64,000 bases of DNA from the NCBI RefSeq assembly GCF_002901445.1, contig NZ_PPPD01000001.1, positions 2,162,001 through 2,226,000 of the forward strand, given 5' to 3'. The number at the start of each line of letters is the position of its first letter. The stretch's first letter is position 1. Below are positions 41,867-51,099 of this stretch, in pieces. Made by a program: the position numbers and the translations under genes. This DNA is from Deinococcus koreensis. GTDB lineage: Bacteria; Deinococcota; Deinococci; Deinococcales; Deinococcaceae. The notes beneath the pieces are model-generated. The model searched no databases, was not told where the DNA came from, and worked only from the letters and a program-made list of their open reading frames with translations.

Positions 41867-42838
41867 CTAGAGCCCCAGCGCGCGGCTGAAACTCTCGGCG
41901 GCGCGCAGCTTCATGTCCTCGACCGCGCTCCAGTTGGGGGCCGTGCGGCGCAGCGCCTCGTCGGTCACGGCGGCGGGGTTCAGGTCGGTCGGGTGGGTGG
42001 GTGCCCCGGCGTCGTCGGCGAAGCCCTGCACCTTGGGGTCGTAGGCCACGGCGGAAAAGGGCGTGCCGGCCGCCGCCGCCAGGATGACGGCGTGCAGCCG
42101 CACCCCGATCACGTATCCGCTCTGGGCGATGGTGTCCAGGGCCAGCTGCGGGTCGCGGGTGCTGATCACCTCGTCGGCGCCCAGGGCGTGCGCGGCCGCG
42201 TCGTCGTGATCCGGCATGAAGCTCAGGGCGGTGACCTGCCGGCCCTCGGCCTGCAGGGTGCGGGTCACGGTCTTCAGGTGCCCGGTGGCGTCCGTCACGT
42301 CGCCGCGCGGAGCGATGACGACGCGGTGCGGGTTGCGGCTCAGGCCGGGCGTGGGCTCCAGCAGCAGGGCCGGGTCGCCGCCCAGTTCGCCGTGGATGCC
42401 CAGGCCCCGCAGGGTGTCCAGGCTGGTCTGGTCGCGCACGATCACCAGCGTGCCGCGCAGCGCGCCCGCCACCTTGCGCCCGCCCGCCGCGCTCAGCGGC
42501 CCGACGCTCTGGTTGAACACGACCACCCGTTTGCCCAGGAAGCGCGCGAGCCGGATCACGCTCAGGTAGTAGGTCAGCGTGCGGGCGCTGGTCTTGTCCT
42601 GCAGCAGCCCGCCGCCGCCCGAGAGGACGACCTGCGAGCGCAGCACGGCACCCAGCAGCGCGCGGGGTTCCATGCGCTGGGCGCTCTCGCAGCCGTAGAG
42701 CGCCGCACTCTCCTGGGGCGTGTTCGAGAGCAGCAGCGGCCTGACCTGCAGCTTCTTCAGCTCCCGCGTGATGGCCAGCGCGATGGCCTCGTCGCCGGTG
42801 TTGCCGAAGCCGTAATACCCGCTGACGGCCACCCTCAT
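41867..42838 (-). CDS. csaB: polysaccharide pyruvyl transferase
   Basis: 323 residues. N-terminal GYYGFGNTGDEAIALAI and VVLSGGGGLLQD are typical of PF04230 pyruvyltransferases. CsaB adds ketal-linked pyruvate to wall polysaccharide, on which SLH-domain S-layer proteins dock. ATG at 42838 overlaps the stop of the DUF5693 gene (ATGA, 42838-42835), so translation is coupled, the typical csaB/DUF5693 pairing. An N-terminally longer frame to 42886 would lie inside the upstream gene. Confidence 0.88.
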   Translation of the reverse strand: MRVAVSGYYGFGNTGDEAIALAITRELKKLQVRPLLLSNTPQESAALYGCESAQRMEPRALLGAVLRSQVVLSGGGGLLQDKTSARTLTYYLSVIRLARFLGKRVVVFNQSVGPLSAAGGRKVAGALRGTLVIVRDQTSLDTLRGLGIHGELGGDPALLLEPTPGLSRNPHRVVIAPRGDVTDATGHLKTVTRTLQAEGRQVTALSFMPDHDDAAAHALGADEVISTRDPQLALDTIAQSGYVIGVRLHAVILAAAAGTPFSAVAYDPKVQGFADDAGAPTHPTDLNPAAVTDEALRRTAPNWSAVEDMKLRAAESFSRALGL

Positions 42839-44748
42839 GCCCCGGCCTGCCTGCCGGCACCGGGGGCGCGGCGGGGAGCATTCCACAGCTTCAGGCCGAA
42901 CTTCAGCGCCTCGATGGCGAGCAGGCCGAGCAGCAGGCCCAGGCCCAGGCCCAGGAAGCAGCGCGCGGCGCTGACCAGCAGCGGCGTATGGAAGTGCGAG
43001 AAGGTGTTCAGGATGCTCGACTGGCCCACCACCCCGCCCAGGATCAGCAGGCCGCTGAAGTAGCCCGGCAGCCGGCCACTGAGGCCCAGCAGCGCCAGCG
43101 GATGCGACGCCACCTCCTTGAAGCGCGGCCGGATGATCGAATCCTGCACGTCGCGGCGCAGCGAGGCCTCGAACTCGGTCACGGAGCCGCCCGTGGAGTT
43201 GCCCCGGCGCTCGAAGACCAGCGCCAGCAGCGCGAAGCCCAGCCCCATCACGGCCACGTCGCCCAGCCGGATCGGCGCCGCGTAGATGTCGGAGACCGTC
43301 TTGCGGATGTCCTGGCGGGGCAGGAAGCTGGCGGCGACCAGCAGCAGCGGCAGCAGCAGGGTCAGGCCCACGCCCCGGAACGGTTCCAGGCCCAGCGTGC
43401 TCTCGCGGCTGGCCCCCAGCGCCGAGACGAACAGCACGCCCACCAGACTGAGCCCGGTGGCCAGGAACCAGTCGCTGACCCGGTGGCGGCGCAGTACCAG
43501 TCCCAGCGCCGGGAAGGTCACGGCGGCGATCAGGGCCGCGCCCGAGAAGGGACTGCCGAAATTGAGCCCGAAGGCCAGCAGCCCGGTCACGCCCGCCGCC
43601 GCCAGCCCCAGGCGCGCCAGCGGGAAGCTCAGGCCCAGCAGCAGCAGCGCCGCCAGCGGCCCGATCATGCTCAGGGCCTTCAGCAAGGGGCTAGGATTGA
43701 AAAGCGCCACCTGAGGCGTGCCGATCTTCACGCCCGATCTCGTCAGCAGCGACCCGGCGCGGCCCAGCATGGCCTCGGTCTCGTTGATGGTCGGGTAGGG
43801 GCGCAGGTACATCAGCCGCATCCCGCGCTCGCGGCCCGCTAGGTTGTACTTGCTCGCCACGTCCAGCGGGTCGAGCTGGTTCTGCCAGCTCGGCGCCAGC
43901 GCGAACAGCCGGGCCCCGCCGTGCGCGACCACCAGCTGATCGAGCCCCTTCTGGATGTTGCCCTCAATGATCGCCGGCATCCGGTTGCCCAGCGCGGTGT
44001 TCACCTGCGCGAGCAGTTCCGGGGTGCGGGCGCCGATCACCTCGTCGCCGGTGAAGGCCACGAAGGGCACGTCCGGCCAGTCGGCGCCCACCTTCGCCTG
44101 CGGCACGGCCTCGTCCTGGTAGGGGCGGTAGACCAGCACCAGGCCCTGCTTCCTGAACTCGGCGATCTGCGCCGCGTTCGGGCCGGCGGGCAGGTAGCTG
44201 GGATCCGTGGGCCACTCGATCCATTTCTGGCCGCCCACGCTGACCTCACGGGTCGGGATGGTGTAGCGGGTTCGCAGGGCCGCCGTCACGTCCGCCTCCA
44301 CCGCGCGCATGTACACCGCGTTGGGCTTCACGCCTGCGCCGGGGAAATCGGCCGCCAGATCGGCGCCGTTCTTCAGGTACAGCTCCCCGCGCTGCTGCAG
44401 GCTGGCGATGGTGTCCTCGTAGACGGCCACGCCGTTCACCCCGAGTTTCTTGTAGCGGTCGAGCAGGGCCTGCGGCTCCAGCCCGTAGCGCCGCGCCTGG
44501 GTCACCAGCGCCGGGTAGTCCATGACCAGCGCCGCCGTCTTCTGCGACTGCTCGTACTGCACGCGTGCGGCGGCCAGCAGCAGCGCCGGGATCAGCGACA
44601 GCGCGATCAATCCCAGCAGCGCCCGTGTCCAGGGATGACGGGTGGAGGGCGGCACTGTCGTGGAGGGCACCGTGGCGGACAGGGGTGGGCCGGCGGGGGA
44701 GGGGTCGCCCACGCCGGTCACCGGACGGGAGGAGAGTGGATCAGTCAC
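42835..44748 (-). CDS. DUF5693 membrane protein, csaB partner
   Basis: 637 residues. A Thr/Pro-rich N-terminus (about 40), one transmembrane helix (TRALLGLIALSLIPALLLAA), an exported domain of ~300 residues (YPALVTQARRYGLEPQALLDRYKKLGVNGVAVYEDTIASL...) and then about eight hydrophobic segments. The GTG at 44748 is preceded by TAGGAT (minus strand, 44761-44756) at a 7-base spacing. Always found with csaB in gram-positive and Deinococcus-Thermus genomes as far as I know; it may carry or flip the polysaccharide precursor (inference). Confidence 0.82.
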   Translation of the reverse strand: MTDPLSSRPVTGVGDPSPAGPPLSATVPSTTVPPSTRHPWTRALLGLIALSLIPALLLAAARVQYEQSQKTAALVMDYPALVTQARRYGLEPQALLDRYKKLGVNGVAVYEDTIASLQQRGELYLKNGADLAADFPGAGVKPNAVYMRAVEADVTAALRTRYTIPTREVSVGGQKWIEWPTDPSYLPAGPNAAQIAEFRKQGLVLVYRPYQDEAVPQAKVGADWPDVPFVAFTGDEVIGARTPELLAQVNTALGNRMPAIIEGNIQKGLDQLVVAHGGARLFALAPSWQNQLDPLDVASKYNLAGRERGMRLMYLRPYPTINETEAMLGRAGSLLTRSGVKIGTPQVALFNPSPLLKALSMIGPLAALLLLGLSFPLARLGLAAAGVTGLLAFGLNFGSPFSGAALIAAVTFPALGLVLRRHRVSDWFLATGLSLVGVLFVSALGASRESTLGLEPFRGVGLTLLLPLLLVAASFLPRQDIRKTVSDIYAAPIRLGDVAVMGLGFALLALVFERRGNSTGGSVTEFEASLRRDVQDSIIRPRFKEVASHPLALLGLSGRLPGYFSGLLILGGVVGQSSILNTFSHFHTPLLVSAARCFLGLGLGLLLGLLAIEALKFGLKLWNAPRRAPGAGRQAGA

Positions 44749-44899
44749 AGGGCACATCCTAAGGGCGCGGTGTGGGAAGGGGGGCCAGTGGGGAAGCCGG
44801 GGCCAGGGGGTGTGCCCGGCCCGGCGGCCGGTTCAGGGTAGGGTCACCGGGCGCCCGGGCTCGTCCATCCAAAGGTGGGGGCCACGGCGGCGGGCGCTC

Positions 44900-45541
44900 T
44901 TAAACCGTGGTGCGGATGCGGGCGCTCAGCATGTCCAGCGCGGGCTCGTTCATGCCGCCGTGCGGAATGATCACGTCGGCGTAGCGCTTGGTGGGCTCCA
45001 CGAAGCTCAGGTGCATGGGGCGCACGAAGTCCAGGTACTGCTGGATGACGCTCTCGGGCGTGCGGCCGCGCTCCTGGGTGTCGCGCTGCAGGCGGCGGAT
45101 AAAGCGCACGTCGGCGTCGGCGTCCACGAAGACCTTGAGGTGCATCCGGCCGCGCAGGGCCTCGTCGTACAGGGCGAAGAAGCCCTCCAGCACCACCACG
45201 TGCCCCGGCAGGATGGTGGTCGTCTGGGCCGAGCGCGTGTGCCGGGTGAAGTCGTACTCGGGCATGTCGATCGGCACGCCCGAGAGCAGCGCGTCCACGT
45301 GCTCGCGCAGCAGCGCCCAGTCGAAGGCCGCCGGGTGGTCGTAGTTGGTGGTCAGCCGGGTCTCGAAGGGGATGTCGGACTGGTCGCGGTAGTAGTTGTC
45401 CTGGTTGAGCACCGCCACGCCCTGAGACCCCACGGTCTCGATCACGCGGCGGGTCACGGTGGTCTTGCCGCTGCCCGAGCCGCCGGCCACGCCGATCACG
45501 AAGGGCGCGCGGGCAGTGGTCTGTGCCCCGGCCTCCGGCAT
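44900..45541 (-). CDS. udk: uridine kinase
   Basis: 213-residue pyrimidine-salvage kinase, phosphorylating uridine or cytidine with ATP or GTP. P-loop [16 protein letters not shown]; catalytic and substrate segments [35 protein letters not shown] and [16 protein letters not shown]. The ATG at 45541 overlaps the stop of the upstream dehydrogenase by one base (TGATG), so the two are in one coupled operon. Confidence 0.92.
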   Translation of the reverse strand: MPEAGAQTTARAPFVIGVAGGSGSGKTTVTRRVIETVGSQGVAVLNQDNYYRDQSDIPFETRLTTNYDHPAAFDWALLREHVDALLSGVPIDMPEYDFTRHTRSAQTTTILPGHVVVLEGFFALYDEALRGRMHLKVFVDADADVRFIRRLQRDTQERGRTPESVIQQYLDFVRPMHLSFVEPTKRYADVIIPHGGMNEPALDMLSARIRTTV

Positions 45542-46572
45542 CAGGCGTGCCCCAGGGAGCCGATCAGGTCGATGCGGCGCTCGGCCATGCGGCGGGCCAC
45601 CAGATGCGGCACCTTGTCGTACTGCTCGGCCACCTGCACCACCCGGGTCACGATCTGGTAGACCCGTTCGGCGGCCTGGTTCATGTCCGCGCCGGTCGCG
45701 GCCGCGATCAGGCCCGCCGAATTGATGGCGAAGTCCGGCATGTACACGATCCCCGCCTCCTTGACGGCCGCCTCGCCCCGGCGGGTCAGCGGGTGGTGCT
45801 CGCCCCCGGCGATCAGGCGGCACTGCAGCCGCGGCACCGAGTCGCTGGGAATGGAGTGGCCGAAGCCGCAGGGCGCCAGGATGTCACAGGGCGTGTCCAG
45901 CAGTTCGCTGCAGCCCACGACCTGCGCGCCGTCCAGCTCGTTCGCCAGCGCTTCGGCCCGCTCCAGGCGCGAGTCCGCGATGGTCAGCCGGGCGCCCTCG
46001 CGGTGCAGGTGCTGGGCCAGCGTGCGGCCCACCGCGCCCACCCCCAGGATCGCCACCCGTACGCCCCGCATGCTCTCCGAGCCCAGCGCGAAGCGGGCGG
46101 CGGCCTTCATGCCCCGGTAGACCCCGTAGCCGGTCACCGAACTGGTGTCGGTGTGCATCCCCAGCGTGGCGGGCGTCTCCTGCGCCAGGAACGAGATGTC
46201 GGCCGGGGTCACGCCGATGTCCTCGGTGAGCACCACGCGCGTGGCCAGCGGGCGCACCTGGCGGCCCAGCGCGCGGAACAGCGCCTCGCGGGCGTGCGGG
46301 TCGTCCACGCCGGCCTCCGGCATCATCAGCACGCAGGCGCCGCCGCCGTAGTTCAGCCCGGCCAGCGCGGCTTTCAGGGTCAGGCTCTCGGACAGCGCCA
46401 GCGCGCCGCGCACCGCCAGCTCCTCTTCCTGTTCACGGAGTCTCACGCCGGCGATGGCCGGCCCGAGGACGGTCGAATGGATGGCCATGGCGGCCCGCAG
46501 GCCGCTGGGCGCATGGTGAAGCAGGGTCAGGGCCTCGTGCCCGCGCGTCTGCATCTCCTCAAGTATCAGCAT
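45541..46572 (-). CDS. leucine dehydrogenase family protein without the second active-site lysine
   Basis: 343 residues. Strong similarity to Glu/Leu/Phe/Val dehydrogenases: [47 protein letters not shown] segment, NAD site [22 protein letters not shown] and [10 protein letters not shown]. In family members the GGG is followed by Lys (K80 of Bacillus LeuDH), the catalytic base; here it is Ala (GGGACVLMM). The substrate-binding lysine (LTLK) and the Asp of TEDIG are present. SD AGGAG precedes the ATG at 46572. The upstream in-frame ATG at 46647 lies before the ribosome site. Confidence 0.78.
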   Translation of the reverse strand: MLILEEMQTRGHEALTLLHHAPSGLRAAMAIHSTVLGPAIAGVRLREQEEELAVRGALALSESLTLKAALAGLNYGGGACVLMMPEAGVDDPHAREALFRALGRQVRPLATRVVLTEDIGVTPADISFLAQETPATLGMHTDTSSVTGYGVYRGMKAAARFALGSESMRGVRVAILGVGAVGRTLAQHLHREGARLTIADSRLERAEALANELDGAQVVGCSELLDTPCDILAPCGFGHSIPSDSVPRLQCRLIAGGEHHPLTRRGEAAVKEAGIVYMPDFAINSAGLIAAATGADMNQAAERVYQIVTRVVQVAEQYDKVPHLVARRMAERRIDLIGSLGHA

Positions 46573-46818
46573 CAGGACTCCTGTCGGCCTCGCCGGGGTT
46601 CGGCGGGCGCACACGTCTAGGGAGGCTACCACCAGACCCGGTGGCATATGGCCTCCGGGCGCCTATCCGGGACTGCGGCCCGCCTGCGACCCACGGAACG
46701 GGCGGCCTCCGCCTTGAAAGAACGCTGTCATAGGCGCCGCGTCAGGCTGCAGCCAGACACGGCTTGGTGTTCGGCGCCTACATCTTCGAATCACGAGGGT
46801 GCGCGAAAGGGGAATGGA

Positions 46819-48396
46819 ATGGAACGGATTGCTCCGCTGGCCAAGATTCTGGCAGAGGCGAACGGGATTGACTGGCAGACCCTCAGGGGTTCGGGCGAAG
46901 GCGGCATGGTCGTCGAGCAGGACATCCTGAATTACCTCTCGCGCATCATGAGCGGGGAGGAGGAGCCGCCGTCCACCCCGGTCGACGTGCCGCCCGCCGA
47001 CTGGAACGGCGACGTGAACGCCATGCCCGACCTGAGCGGCATGAGCTCCGAGCAGCTCAGCCGCGCGGGCGTGGACTCCGATATGGCGGCGCTGCTGAAC
47101 CAGGCCCGGCCCCCGGTGTCCCCTGAAGTGCCGTCCACTCCGGCCACGCCCGAACTGGACGCCGAGGACATGGACTTCGAGCTGGACGACGATGTGACTG
47201 GAGAGATGCCCGGCGAGGCAGCTGCGCCCGCCGCGCCGATGGCCCCCGTGGCCGCCACGCCGGCCATGCCCACCTGGGACTTCAGTGCGCCCGCACCGCA
47301 GGCTGCGGCCCCGACGGCTGCTCCCTCCATGCCGGCCGCCCCGATGCCCGAGGTGCCGATGCCTGACCTCCAGATGCCGGCGGCCACGGCGCCCGTCGCG
47401 GCGGCTGGTGTCGCGGCGGCCGGTGCCGGGCTGGGCAGCCTGCTCTCGCGCCTGTACCAGCAGACCCCGGCGCCGGCCGCGCCCCTGGAACCCGCGGAAT
47501 CGGCCCCGGCCCACAGCGAGACCGCCCACAGCGAAAGTGCCCACAGCGAAAGCGCCAGCCCGGACGAGGCCGCTGCAGACGCCGGCGCCTTCTCCTCCGA
47601 GGAGGCCCATTCCGGCGCGCCCCACTCCAGCTTTGAAGTCTCTGACCACACGGACGACGCCCAGGAGCAGCCCGCCCTGGCCGCCGAGCCCGTGGTGATG
47701 GACACGCCCGCCATTGAGGCCGGTACCGTAGAGGCCACCACCGGCGAGACCAGCACCGCTGAAGCCAGCACCGGGCCCGACGAGCGGCCCGCGCCGGAGC
47801 CGGTCGCGGCGGCCGAGGAGCCCGAGGCCCCCGCCGAACCCCAGGCCCAGACGGCGCCCCAGGACGCCCAGGCCGAGCCCGCCCCCGAGGCTGAAGCGGC
47901 CACTGCTGCTCCCGCCCCCGCCGCCCAAGCCTCCGGCGCGGTGTGGTTCGGCACCTACCTGCGCCGCTCTGTGGACTTCGGCGCCGCCAGCGCCCTGCAT
48001 GGCCAGCTGAGCCGCGCGCTGGGTCAGGACGTGCCGCTGGCCTTCCTGGTGGCCCGCGCCGTCCAGCGCCACGCCGCCGCCCTGGGCCTGAGCTCGGTCG
48101 CCCTGCACGACAACGCCCAGAACCGTGCCCGCAGTGTGGCCGGCGAGCATCTGCGCGCCGCAGTGGACGCCCTGGCCCACACCTACGAGGGCACGCCCGA
48201 TCTGCTGGTCGTCGATGCCGGGGCGCTGGATCTGGATGACCTGCACTACCCGCACACCGTGACCCTCAGCGTGGGCCGCGTGCATGACGGACGCGCCGCC
48301 CTGACCCTCAACGGCCCGGTGGACGCCGCCCAGGGCGCCCGCTTCCTGGCCGATCTGGACGCCACCCTGCGAGAGCCGATCCTGCTGGTGCTGTAA
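46819..48396 (+). CDS. E3-binding, E2-like protein with inactive acyltransferase domain
   Basis: 525 residues. The first 45 (MERIAPLAKILAEANGIDWQTLRGSGEGGMVVEQDIL) form a peripheral-subunit-binding domain, which docks E3/E1 in 2-oxoacid dehydrogenase complexes. No lipoyl domain is present. The middle (~70-375) is an Ala/Pro/Glu-rich linker with AHSES repeats. The C-terminus (~376-525) resembles the E2 catalytic domain in its closing ARFLADLDATLREPILLVL, but the catalytic HxxxDG is NGPVDAA, without histidine. This layout resembles mammalian PDHX. SD AAGGGG lies 6 bases before the ATG at 46819; the upstream 57 codons lack protein character. Confidence 0.78.
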   Translation: MERIAPLAKILAEANGIDWQTLRGSGEGGMVVEQDILNYLSRIMSGEEEPPSTPVDVPPADWNGDVNAMPDLSGMSSEQLSRAGVDSDMAALLNQARPPVSPEVPSTPATPELDAEDMDFELDDDVTGEMPGEAAAPAAPMAPVAATPAMPTWDFSAPAPQAAAPTAAPSMPAAPMPEVPMPDLQMPAATAPVAAAGVAAAGAGLGSLLSRLYQQTPAPAAPLEPAESAPAHSETAHSESAHSESASPDEAAADAGAFSSEEAHSGAPHSSFEVSDHTDDAQEQPALAAEPVVMDTPAIEAGTVEATTGETSTAEASTGPDERPAPEPVAAAEEPEAPAEPQAQTAPQDAQAEPAPEAEAATAAPAPAAQASGAVWFGTYLRRSVDFGAASALHGQLSRALGQDVPLAFLVARAVQRHAAALGLSSVALHDNAQNRARSVAGEHLRAAVDALAHTYEGTPDLLVVDAGALDLDDLHYPHTVTLSVGRVHDGRAALTLNGPVDAAQGARFLADLDATLREPILLVL

Positions 48397-48423
48397 CCCC
48401 TGTAACCCACTTCTACAACCGAA

Positions 48424-48448
48424 AGGGGCGCTCCGAATGGGCGCCCCT
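48424..48448. terminator. bidirectional terminator between convergent genes
   Basis: AGGGGCGC (48424-48431) and GCGCCCCT (48441-48448), loop of 9, with a short pyrimidine-rich tail on the plus strand. Confidence 0.7.
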
Positions 48449-48467
48449 TCCTGTCGTGAGGTGTGCT

Positions 48468-49541
48468 TCAGGCCCCGCTGCTCAGATTGGCCTTCTCCCA
48501 CTCGTAGAACTCGGGTTTGTAGAACTCCAGCCGCACCTTCTTGTATTCCTTGGTGGAGTACAGGATGGCGTGCGGGGTACCCGGTGCCACCTCCTGCTCG
48601 ATGGCCGCGATCTTGCCGAAGGCTTCTTCCTTGCTGCGGCCGTGCACCATGGTGAAGATCGTGTAGGGCCACTCGGGGTAGGTGGGGCGCAGGTAGCAGT
48701 GCGAGACCGCCTTGAAGCCGGCCATCTGCCGCCCGACCTCGGCCACGTCGCCCTCGGGTACGGCCCATACGCCCATGGCGTTGAAGGTGAAGCCCGCCTT
48801 CTGGTGGCGGAACACAGCCGACACCCGCCGCAGCGCGCCCGCCGCCTTCATCTTCACGGCGTGCTCGGCGACCTCCTCAATGCTCAGGCCCAGGGCCGCG
48901 CAGGCCTGGGCGTAGGGCTCCTCGGTGACTGGCAGGTCTTTCTGGAACTCGGTCACGAAGGCGCGGTCGAGGTCAGTCACGGCGTAGCCGATGTTGCGCT
49001 GCTCGCTGGTGTACTGCGGAGCGGCCTTGGCGTTCCAGTCCTCCTTGCCGGTCATGTCGAACTCCACGCCGATCTTGAAGAGGTGCAGGGTCGGCATCAG
49101 CCGGGTCAGGCGGGCGCCGCTCAGGTCGTGGAGCCGCTGCACGTGCGCCTCCAGGTCGCTCTCGGGCGGCACGGCGATGGTGTACCACAGGTTGAAGTCG
49201 TGGTTGCGCTTGTAGTTGTGGCTCACGCCGGGATGGCCGTTGACGACCTCGGCGCCGGCGTCCAGCTGATCCTCGTCGTGCACGGCCGCCACCAGGCTGC
49301 TCTGGTAGCCCAGCGTACGGGTGTCGAAGATCGCGCTGACCTGCCGCAGCACGCCCTGAGCCTTGACCTCGCGCAGGATGTCCAGCGCCTGCTCCTCGCT
49401 CAGGCCGACCTCCTGCGCGATCACCGCGTAGGGGCGGCGCACGATGGGGATGTCGCGCTGGATGCGGTTGAGCAGCTGCTCGCGTGGGGTAGGCGGCGCG
49501 GGGGTCGCCGGAGGCGTCACAGTCTGGGCGGGAGCGGTCAT
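48468..49541 (-). CDS. fused siroheme decarboxylase-like protein (AhbA-AhbB / NirDL-type)
   Basis: 357 residues made of two AsnC/Lrp-like halves. Half 1 (~30-165): RDIPIVRRPYAVIAQEVGLSEEQALDILREVKAQGVLRQVSAIF...HPGVSHNYKRNHDFNLWYTI; half 2 (~205-330): KDLPVTEEPYAQACAALGLSIEEV...GALRRVSAVFRHQKAGF...AVSHCYLRPTYPEWPYTIFTMVHG. The VSHNY/FNLW and VSHCYLRP..PEWPY motifs mark siroheme decarboxylases, which make 12,18-didecarboxysiroheme for haem d1 or the alternative haem pathway. No other haem gene is adjacent. TATGGT (minus strand, 49554-49549) is 7 bases before the ATG, giving a leaderless mRNA. Confidence 0.83.
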   Translation of the reverse strand: MTAPAQTVTPPATPAPPTPREQLLNRIQRDIPIVRRPYAVIAQEVGLSEEQALDILREVKAQGVLRQVSAIFDTRTLGYQSSLVAAVHDEDQLDAGAEVVNGHPGVSHNYKRNHDFNLWYTIAVPPESDLEAHVQRLHDLSGARLTRLMPTLHLFKIGVEFDMTGKEDWNAKAAPQYTSEQRNIGYAVTDLDRAFVTEFQKDLPVTEEPYAQACAALGLSIEEVAEHAVKMKAAGALRRVSAVFRHQKAGFTFNAMGVWAVPEGDVAEVGRQMAGFKAVSHCYLRPTYPEWPYTIFTMVHGRSKEEAFGKIAAIEQEVAPGTPHAILYSTKEYKKVRLEFYKPEFYEWEKANLSSGA

Positions 49542-49609
49542 ACCCGCCACCATACGCCGGCCGGAGCGGTAAAAGGTCCCCGAACGAGCGGTCAGACCGG
49601 GCGTGGGCC

Positions 49610-49660
49610 GGCGCCCGGCGCTGCCCCTGAACCTTCCCCGGGGCCTACCCGCCGGGCGCC
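49610..49660 (+). repeat. inverted repeat in leader of the RAM-domain gene
   Basis: Perfect 11-base arms GGCGCCCGGCG (49610-49620) and CGCCGGGCGCC (49650-49660), 29-base loop, between the divergent siroheme-decarboxylase-like gene and the RAM-domain gene. It may be an operator or an RNA hairpin. Confidence 0.5.
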
Positions 49661-49696
49661 GACCGGGCGCACAATGGCCCCTATGGAGAGAAGGCG

Positions 49697-49990
49697 ATGG
49701 TAACCGCGATCGTGATGGTTCAGGCCGAGCGCCACAGCATCCAGACGACCGCCGAGGCGCTGGCCGGCGTGCCCAGCGTGCGAGAGGTCTATTCCGTGAC
49801 CGGCGAGTGGGACATCGTTGCCATCCTGAAACTGGCGCAGTATGAGGAACTCGACGACGTGGTGACCGGGCATCTTCGCAAGGTGCCGGGCATCCTGCGA
49901 ACCCACACCATGCTGGCCTTCCGCACCTACAACGAGGCGCTGCTCGATCAGGGCTTCGGCGTGGGGCTGGATGAAGGCCAGGGTCGCTGA
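49697..49990 (+). CDS. stand-alone Lrp/AsnC ligand-binding (RAM) domain protein
   Basis: 97 residues, a single AsnC effector domain without the helix-turn-helix: AIVMVQAERHSIQTTAEALAGVPSVREVYSVTGEWDIVAILKLAQYEELDDVVTGHLRKVPGILRTHTMLAF. Such proteins form dimers to octamers and may bind amino acids. It is divergent from the siroheme decarboxylase-like gene, whose halves share the same RAM fold. Ribosome site GGAGA is 7 bases before the ATG. Confidence 0.82.
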   Translation: MVTAIVMVQAERHSIQTTAEALAGVPSVREVYSVTGEWDIVAILKLAQYEELDDVVTGHLRKVPGILRTHTMLAFRTYNEALLDQGFGVGLDEGQGR

Positions 49991-50574
49991 GGCGCTGTCC
50001 TGAGCGTGGGCTGGCCACCGTGCCAGCGTGACGCCGGACACCACCCGCAGGCCGCACGCCGATTCACCCTGAGCCGGACGTAGACCCCCGAACCTCTTGA
50101 GGCCGCGTGGCATCTGCTGACTGGAGACGAGGTTCGGGCCATTGACGGGTCTGGAAATCCCTGCAGCCGCCCGGTGCCTGGGTCTCCGGGCCGAACTGTA
50201 GCCTGAACGGCCGCACGATTGAATCCGGACTCCTCAGCGCCTTCTCAGAAACCCACTGGAGTCCACTGGAGCCGGGAAAGCGCTGCGACGTCCCGGGTTC
50301 GGCTCAGTCCTGTTCGCCCTGGTGTTCGCGGCGCCCGGCTTCTTGTTCGATCCGGCGGTGTTCTGTATCAAATGCTGTATTCACTGAAATTCAGGGGCCA
50401 TGTCGCAGTGTCGATTGCGGCGTGGCCCTCCGAAATTCGCCGGAGCGCCGCTCCGCAGCGGAAACTATCGTTGAACGGGCCCGCGCGTTTCGTGATCCGG
50501 CCTCCGTGTTCGTGCTCATCCACTTTACTTTCATGTTCTTTTGTGTCCATACTTTATGTCGGAGGGTTCCCATC
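49991..50574. other. long non-coding stretch before the small basic protein gene
   Basis: 584 bases, the longest gap in the window and lower in GC in its last 200 bases. Frames here (e.g. 50219-50644 plus) give Ser/Arg-rich proteins without pattern. Palindromic bits (ggccatgtcgcagtg... and ggagcgccgctcc at 50450-50460) and a T-rich run with TACTTT at 50550-50555 (possible -10) are present. A small RNA cannot be excluded. Confidence 0.45.
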
Positions 50575-50994
50575 ATGTCTTATAGAAAACTCAGCGAGCA
50601 GGTACATAAACTCAGCAATGCACAACGCAGTGACACCTTTGTAAAGATGTTCCGCGACGCAGTGCGCGACGGCAAATTCGAGGCCGCGTACATGCCCGAG
50701 CGCTTCACCCTGCCCAAGCAGTTCAGCCGCCGCGGCGACAGCGACACCTACCAGCGCGACGCCAAGGAAATGCTGTTCCAGGCGACGCCCGCTTTCGAGA
50801 AGTGGTTCGAGCAGACCAACCGTGAGCTGGCCTCGGCCCGCAAGGGCGGCAGCATCAAGCCCAGCCTGGAGAACATCGAGGCCGGACTGGTGGACTTCAA
50901 GACGATGGCCGCCGAAACCCGCAAGAAGATGCAGGCCAGCTACGAGAAGGGCCGCGCGCTGGGCAAGGGCCGCGCCAAGACCAAGCGCAAGTAG
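50575..50994 (+). CDS. small basic protein of unknown function
   Basis: 139 residues starting MSYRKLSEQVHKLSNAQRSDTFVKMFRDAVRDGKFE. Helical throughout, rich in Lys and Arg; the C-terminus GRALGKGRAKTKRK is strongly basic, like DNA- or RNA-binding tails. GGAGG lies 9 bases before the ATG. The long untranslated region before it is unusual here. I do not recognise the family; nucleic-acid binding is inference. Confidence 0.68.
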   Translation: MSYRKLSEQVHKLSNAQRSDTFVKMFRDAVRDGKFEAAYMPERFTLPKQFSRRGDSDTYQRDAKEMLFQATPAFEKWFEQTNRELASARKGGSIKPSLENIEAGLVDFKTMAAETRKKMQASYEKGRALGKGRAKTKRK

Positions 50995-51099
50995 GGAAAC
51001 GCCGGTCAACGCCGAACTCTGTACTTCTCAGGCGGAACGTTCCCTCGCGGGGCGCTTCGCCTGTTCTCTTTCCGGGGGCGGGCGGGTATCGTTGCGGGA

